From positions 124,001 through 188,000 of the forward strand of contig NZ_LBNQ01000033.1 of the NCBI RefSeq assembly GCF_001005215.1: a DNA stretch of 64,000 bases, given 5' to 3'. A model generated the notes under the pieces. That model had not been told where the DNA came from. It was given only the letters and a program-made list of their open reading frames with translations, and did no database searches. Position 1 is the stretch's first letter. Each line of letters starts with the position of its first letter. The DNA is from Lampropedia cohaerens (GTDB taxonomy: Bacteria > Pseudomonadota > Gammaproteobacteria > Burkholderiales > Burkholderiaceae_C). Below, piece by piece: positions 61,341 through 64,000 of this stretch. A program made the position numbers and the translations under genes.

Positions 61341-62144
61341 ATGGACTTGGGCATTCAGGGACGTTGGGCGCTGGTATGTGCGTCCAGCGCCGGGCTGGGA
61401 CTAGGCTGCGCGCGCGCACTGGTGCGCGAAGGGGTGCACGTGGTCATCAATGGACGCAACGCGGCGCGCCTGCAGGAAGCGGTGCAGCAGCTGCAGCCGT
61501 TGGCGGCAGTCAGTGGTGCGAAGGTGCTGGCGGTGGTGGCAGATGTCACCACTGATGCGGGCAGAACGGCATTGTTCGAGGTCGCCGGCGGGCCGGGCCA
61601 TGCCTTCGACATTCTCGTCAACAACGCTGGCGGGCCGCCGCCGGGGGATTTCCGCGAGTGGGATGACGCCATCTGGCAGCAGGCCCTGCAGGCCAACATG
61701 CTCACGCCGATCGCCTTGATCAAGGCGGTCATCGACGGCATGGCCGAGCGCGGCTTCGGGCGCATCGTCAACATCACCTCCGGCGCGGTCAAGGCACCGA
61801 TCGATGTGCTGGGGCTGTCCAATGGTGCGCGCAGCGGCCTGACGGGGTTTGTCGCCGGGCTGGCTCGCTCCGGCGTGGCCGCGCGGGGCGTGACGATCAA
61901 TAACCTGCTGCCCGGCAAGTTCGACACCGATCGATTGCGGCAGACCCAGCGGGCACAGGCAGCCAAGAGTGGCCAGTCCCTGGAGGCCTTCGCTGCGGCG
62001 CAGGCCAGGGCCATCCCGGCGGGGCGTTTTGGTAACGCCGACGAATTCGGCGCCGCGTGCGCATTTCTGTGCAGCCAGCACGCTGGCTACATCACCGGGC
62101 AGAACTGGTTGCTCGACGGCGGCCAGTACCCTGGAACTTTTTGA
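61341..62144 (+). CDS. SDR-family oxidoreductase lacking the canonical YxxxK
   Basis: 267 residues with the short-chain dehydrogenase fold: modified glycine motif CASSAGLGLGCARALV, NNAGG at the NNAG site (ILVNNAGGPPPGDF), catalytic-region Ser in NITSGAVKAPIDVLGLSNGA. The usual Tyr-x3-Lys is replaced by Ser-Asn-Gly-Ala-Arg. It ends with the family C-terminus ITGQNWLLDGGQY. Such members exist but their activity is unclear. It sits 12 bp upstream of a quinone reductase gene and probably shares its transcript. Confidence 0.85.
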   Translation: MDLGIQGRWALVCASSAGLGLGCARALVREGVHVVINGRNAARLQEAVQQLQPLAAVSGAKVLAVVADVTTDAGRTALFEVAGGPGHAFDILVNNAGGPPPGDFREWDDAIWQQALQANMLTPIALIKAVIDGMAERGFGRIVNITSGAVKAPIDVLGLSNGARSGLTGFVAGLARSGVAARGVTINNLLPGKFDTDRLRQTQRAQAAKSGQSLEAFAAAQARAIPAGRFGNADEFGAACAFLCSQHAGYITGQNWLLDGGQYPGTF

Positions 62145-62156
62145 AGGACTGAAAGC

Positions 62157-63140
62157 ATGGCAAGAACCATACGTATTGAAGCATTCGGCGGCCCCGAAGT
62201 CCTGCAGCTGGCGGACCTGCCGGTACCGGATCCCGCAGCCGGGCAGGTGCGGTTGCGCCAGCACGCCATCGGCGTGAACTTCATCGATGTCTACCACCGC
62301 ACGGGTTTGTACCCCAACACGCTGCCTCTGAATCTGGGGATGGAAGCCGCAGGCGAGGTCATTGCCGTTGGCGAAGGCGTCACGCATCTCAAAGAGGGTG
62401 ATCGCGTCGCCTACGCGAGTGGCCCGCTGGGCAGCTATACCGAGGAACGCACCATGCCGGCGCAGAACGTCTGCCGGTTGCCCGACGGTATCAGCTACGA
62501 GACCGGCGCGGCCATGATGCTCAAAGGCCTGACGGTGCAGTACCTGCTCAAGAAATGCAAGCCTGTCGAAGGCCTCCATGCCGGCGACTACGTGCTGTTT
62601 CATGCTGGCGCCGGGGGCGTGGGGCTGATCGCCTGCCAATGGGCGCGTCATTTGGGCCTGCGGCTGATTGCCACTGCTGGCTCCGAGGAAAAATGCCGCC
62701 TGGCGCTGGAAAATGGTGCCGCGTATGCGATCAACTACAGAACGGAAGACTTTGTCGCGCGCGTCAAGGACATCACTGGCGGACAGGGGGTGAAGGTGGT
62801 GTACGACTCCATCGGCAAGGACACCTGGGAAGGCTCGCTTGACTGTCTGCAGCCATTTGGCTTGATGGTGACCTTTGGCAATGCGTCCGGGCCAGTGCCG
62901 CCGTTTGCGCCGGCAGTGCTGGCTGCCAAGGGTTCGCTGTACGTGACGCGCCAGACGCTGTTTGCGCACACCACGTCGCGCGAGCGCACGCAGGCCATGG
63001 CCGATGATCTGTTCGAGGTGGTGACATCCGGTGCGGTCAAGATCCACATCGACCAGCGCTTTGCCCTGGCCGATGCAGCTGATGCGCACCGGGCGCTGGA
63101 AGCACGCAAGACAACCGGTTCGACCATCTTGCTGCCTTGA
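62157..63140 (+). CDS. qor: NADPH:quinone oxidoreductase
   Basis: 327 residues of the zeta-crystallin/Qor type: IGVNFIDVYHRTGLYPNTLP, GMEAAGEVIAVGEGVTHLKE, the NADPH-binding loop HAGAGGVGLIACQWARHLGL and KVVYDSIGKDTWEGSLDCL. One-electron quinone reduction in the cytosol is typical. Probably co-transcribed with the preceding SDR gene; followed by a bidirectional terminator. Confidence 0.93.
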   Translation: MARTIRIEAFGGPEVLQLADLPVPDPAAGQVRLRQHAIGVNFIDVYHRTGLYPNTLPLNLGMEAAGEVIAVGEGVTHLKEGDRVAYASGPLGSYTEERTMPAQNVCRLPDGISYETGAAMMLKGLTVQYLLKKCKPVEGLHAGDYVLFHAGAGGVGLIACQWARHLGLRLIATAGSEEKCRLALENGAAYAINYRTEDFVARVKDITGGQGVKVVYDSIGKDTWEGSLDCLQPFGLMVTFGNASGPVPPFAPAVLAAKGSLYVTRQTLFAHTTSRERTQAMADDLFEVVTSGAVKIHIDQRFALADAADAHRALEARKTTGSTILLP

Positions 63141-63167
63141 GCGCCGCAGCGGGCGACCCGCCTATGA

Positions 63168-63193
63168 AAAAACGCCTCATGGGAGGCGTTTTT
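63168..63193. terminator. Bidirectional intrinsic terminator
   Basis: AAAAACGCCTC/GAGGCGTTTTT, a perfect 11-bp inverted repeat around ATGG, with T runs on both strands. It lies between the convergent qor and SWIB genes and can serve both. Confidence 0.88.
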
Positions 63194-63248
63194 CCTTTGC
63201 ATGCCGCGATCGCGGTCGCGGCAGTGCCGGACATCACTGATGTGCCGT

Positions 63249-63518
63249 TTATTTTTCGACGTTCTTGCCGATCAGGCCTGCCAGCTCAAACATGGTGATC
63301 TGGTCCTTGCCGAACAGCGGGCGCAGCTTGGCATCGGCGTTGATGTTGCGCTTGTTCTTGGCATCTTGCAGGTTGTTGGCCTTGATGTAGTCCCACAGCT
63401 TCTTGACGATTTCCGTGCGCGGCACGGGGGTGTCGCCGATGACCGCGGCCAGTTGTGCATTGGGCTTGAGCGGCTTCATGAAGGCGGCGTTGGGAGTACG
63501 TTTCTTGGCTGTAGCCAT
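63249..63518 (-). CDS. SWIB/MDM2 domain protein
   Basis: 89 residues, a basic start (MATAKKRTPNAAFMKPLKPN) followed by one SWIB domain (LAAVIGDTPVPRTEIVKKLW; NINADAKLRPLFGKDQITMF). Stand-alone SWIB proteins are found in betaproteobacteria and chlamydiae and are thought to be chromatin- or DNA-associated. Start ATG 63518 was chosen for the basic N-terminus after AAAGGATTGTCC. Confidence 0.92.
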   Translation of the reverse strand: MATAKKRTPNAAFMKPLKPNAQLAAVIGDTPVPRTEIVKKLWDYIKANNLQDAKNKRNINADAKLRPLFGKDQITMFELAGLIGKNVEK

Positions 63519-64000
63519 GGACAATCCTTTGAGACTTGATGATGGAACTTCGAATCGATCAGCGGGTAGGCCGGCTGGCCGGACGCAGCCCGCATCTGAC
63601 GCTCGTCGCGCGAGCAGGGATGCGTCCCGGCTCGCACAAGGCAATCAGTATCCGACATTTCACGCGGTCCTCGGAAAAAGGCCGCGGTGACTTCGTTAAC
63701 ATCTGTTGCCCTGCGAGAAGGGCGCCAGAGTCTAACACTCTCGCCTGCTGCCGGCGGGGATTCTCGCCCCGCCGGTGTTTCGGGGCGGCGCAAGGCGCTT
63801 GTGGATCACTGCCGCTATGGCGTGCGCGCAACACCGCGTCACCGCGCCGAGTCCCGCCGGGCTATCCCGTCATCACGAAGCTGTCATTGGCTGGTAACCC
63901 GGGCAGAGTCGGTGCGCAGCGGCGCGCGCAATGCACTGTGCGATGTGCGATACGCCCCTACAATTGGTTCTGAAACTGATTCTCAATTCAAGAGTCAGAC
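63519..64000. other. No gene seen; Fur-box-like element at the window end
   Basis: About 480 bp without convincing coding sequence; open frames here have no homology. A GC-rich hairpin CCGGCGGGG/CCCCGCCGG lies at 63750-63774 without a T tract. At 63972-63990, GAAACTGATTCTCAATTCA resembles a Fur box (about 11 of 19 positions of GATAATGATAATCATTATC), so an iron-regulated gene may start just beyond the window. Confidence 0.4.

Noticed and set aside
63536-63973. Plus-strand open frame of 145 codons at the window end
   Set aside because: No homology, poor start context, and overlap with the divergent SWIB gene promoter region.

Overview
The window looks like a betaproteobacterial (Burkholderiales-type) chromosome. 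The evidence is the rimP-nusA-infB-rbfA-truB-typA order, the PHA repressor PhaR, a cyoABCD quinol oxidase, the GC-rich coding sequence, and repeated TAGAAT-type -10 boxes upstream of genes. Family or genus cannot be fixed from the sequence alone.

Layout. 1-7.5 kb: the end of a polyol (mannitol-type) dehydrogenase gene, a four-gene minus-strand multidrug efflux operon (TetR regulator, DHA2 transporter, HlyD adaptor, NodT outer-membrane channel) with a palindromic operator, and a Tat-exported dienelactone hydrolase-like protein. 7.6-16.3 kb: a possible small RNA or leader, then the translation/transcription-factor cluster ending at a strong terminator behind typA. 16.4-24.8 kb: a complete type I-E CRISPR-Cas operon (cas3-cas8e-cse2-cas7e-cas5e-cas6e-cas1-cas2). 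24.8-42.1 kb: a short leader and a very large array in one orientation (about 158 repeats of 29 nt, mostly 32-nt spacers), broken twice by phage DNA. The first phage piece (29025-36039) is a siphophage tail module carrying a HicAB toxin-antitoxin pair. The second (41386-41966) is a Mu-like head-gene fragment. 42.6-64 kb: cyoABCD, ybgC-tolQRA without tolB/pal, dnaX-ybaB-recR, a T4 endonuclease V-like repair glycosylase, several oxidoreductases and regulators, tgt, an ScfR-like regulator, upp-HIT, phaR, an NlpC/P60 hydrolase, an isochorismatase-like protein, an SDR, a quinone reductase and a SWIB protein.

The main observation is how CRISPR and phage DNA are joined. Both phage pieces begin exactly where a spacer begins after a repeat. 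Both end exactly one spacer length (32 and 33 nt) before the next repeat, and in both the three phage bases before that final stretch are AAG, the canonical type I-E PAM. The joints therefore lie inside spacer/protospacer identities. Either spacer-protospacer recombination replaced parts of the array with phage DNA, or an assembly crossed between array and a targeted phage through spacer-sized overlaps. Sequence alone cannot decide. Against simple short-overlap assembly, the array contains a resolved 183-bp tandem duplication of three repeat-spacer units. Other array features are two spacers that are themselves intrinsic terminators, several duplicated spacers (one shared across the phage break), one spacer pair differing at two positions, and a spacer matching the embedded tail gene with three mismatches.
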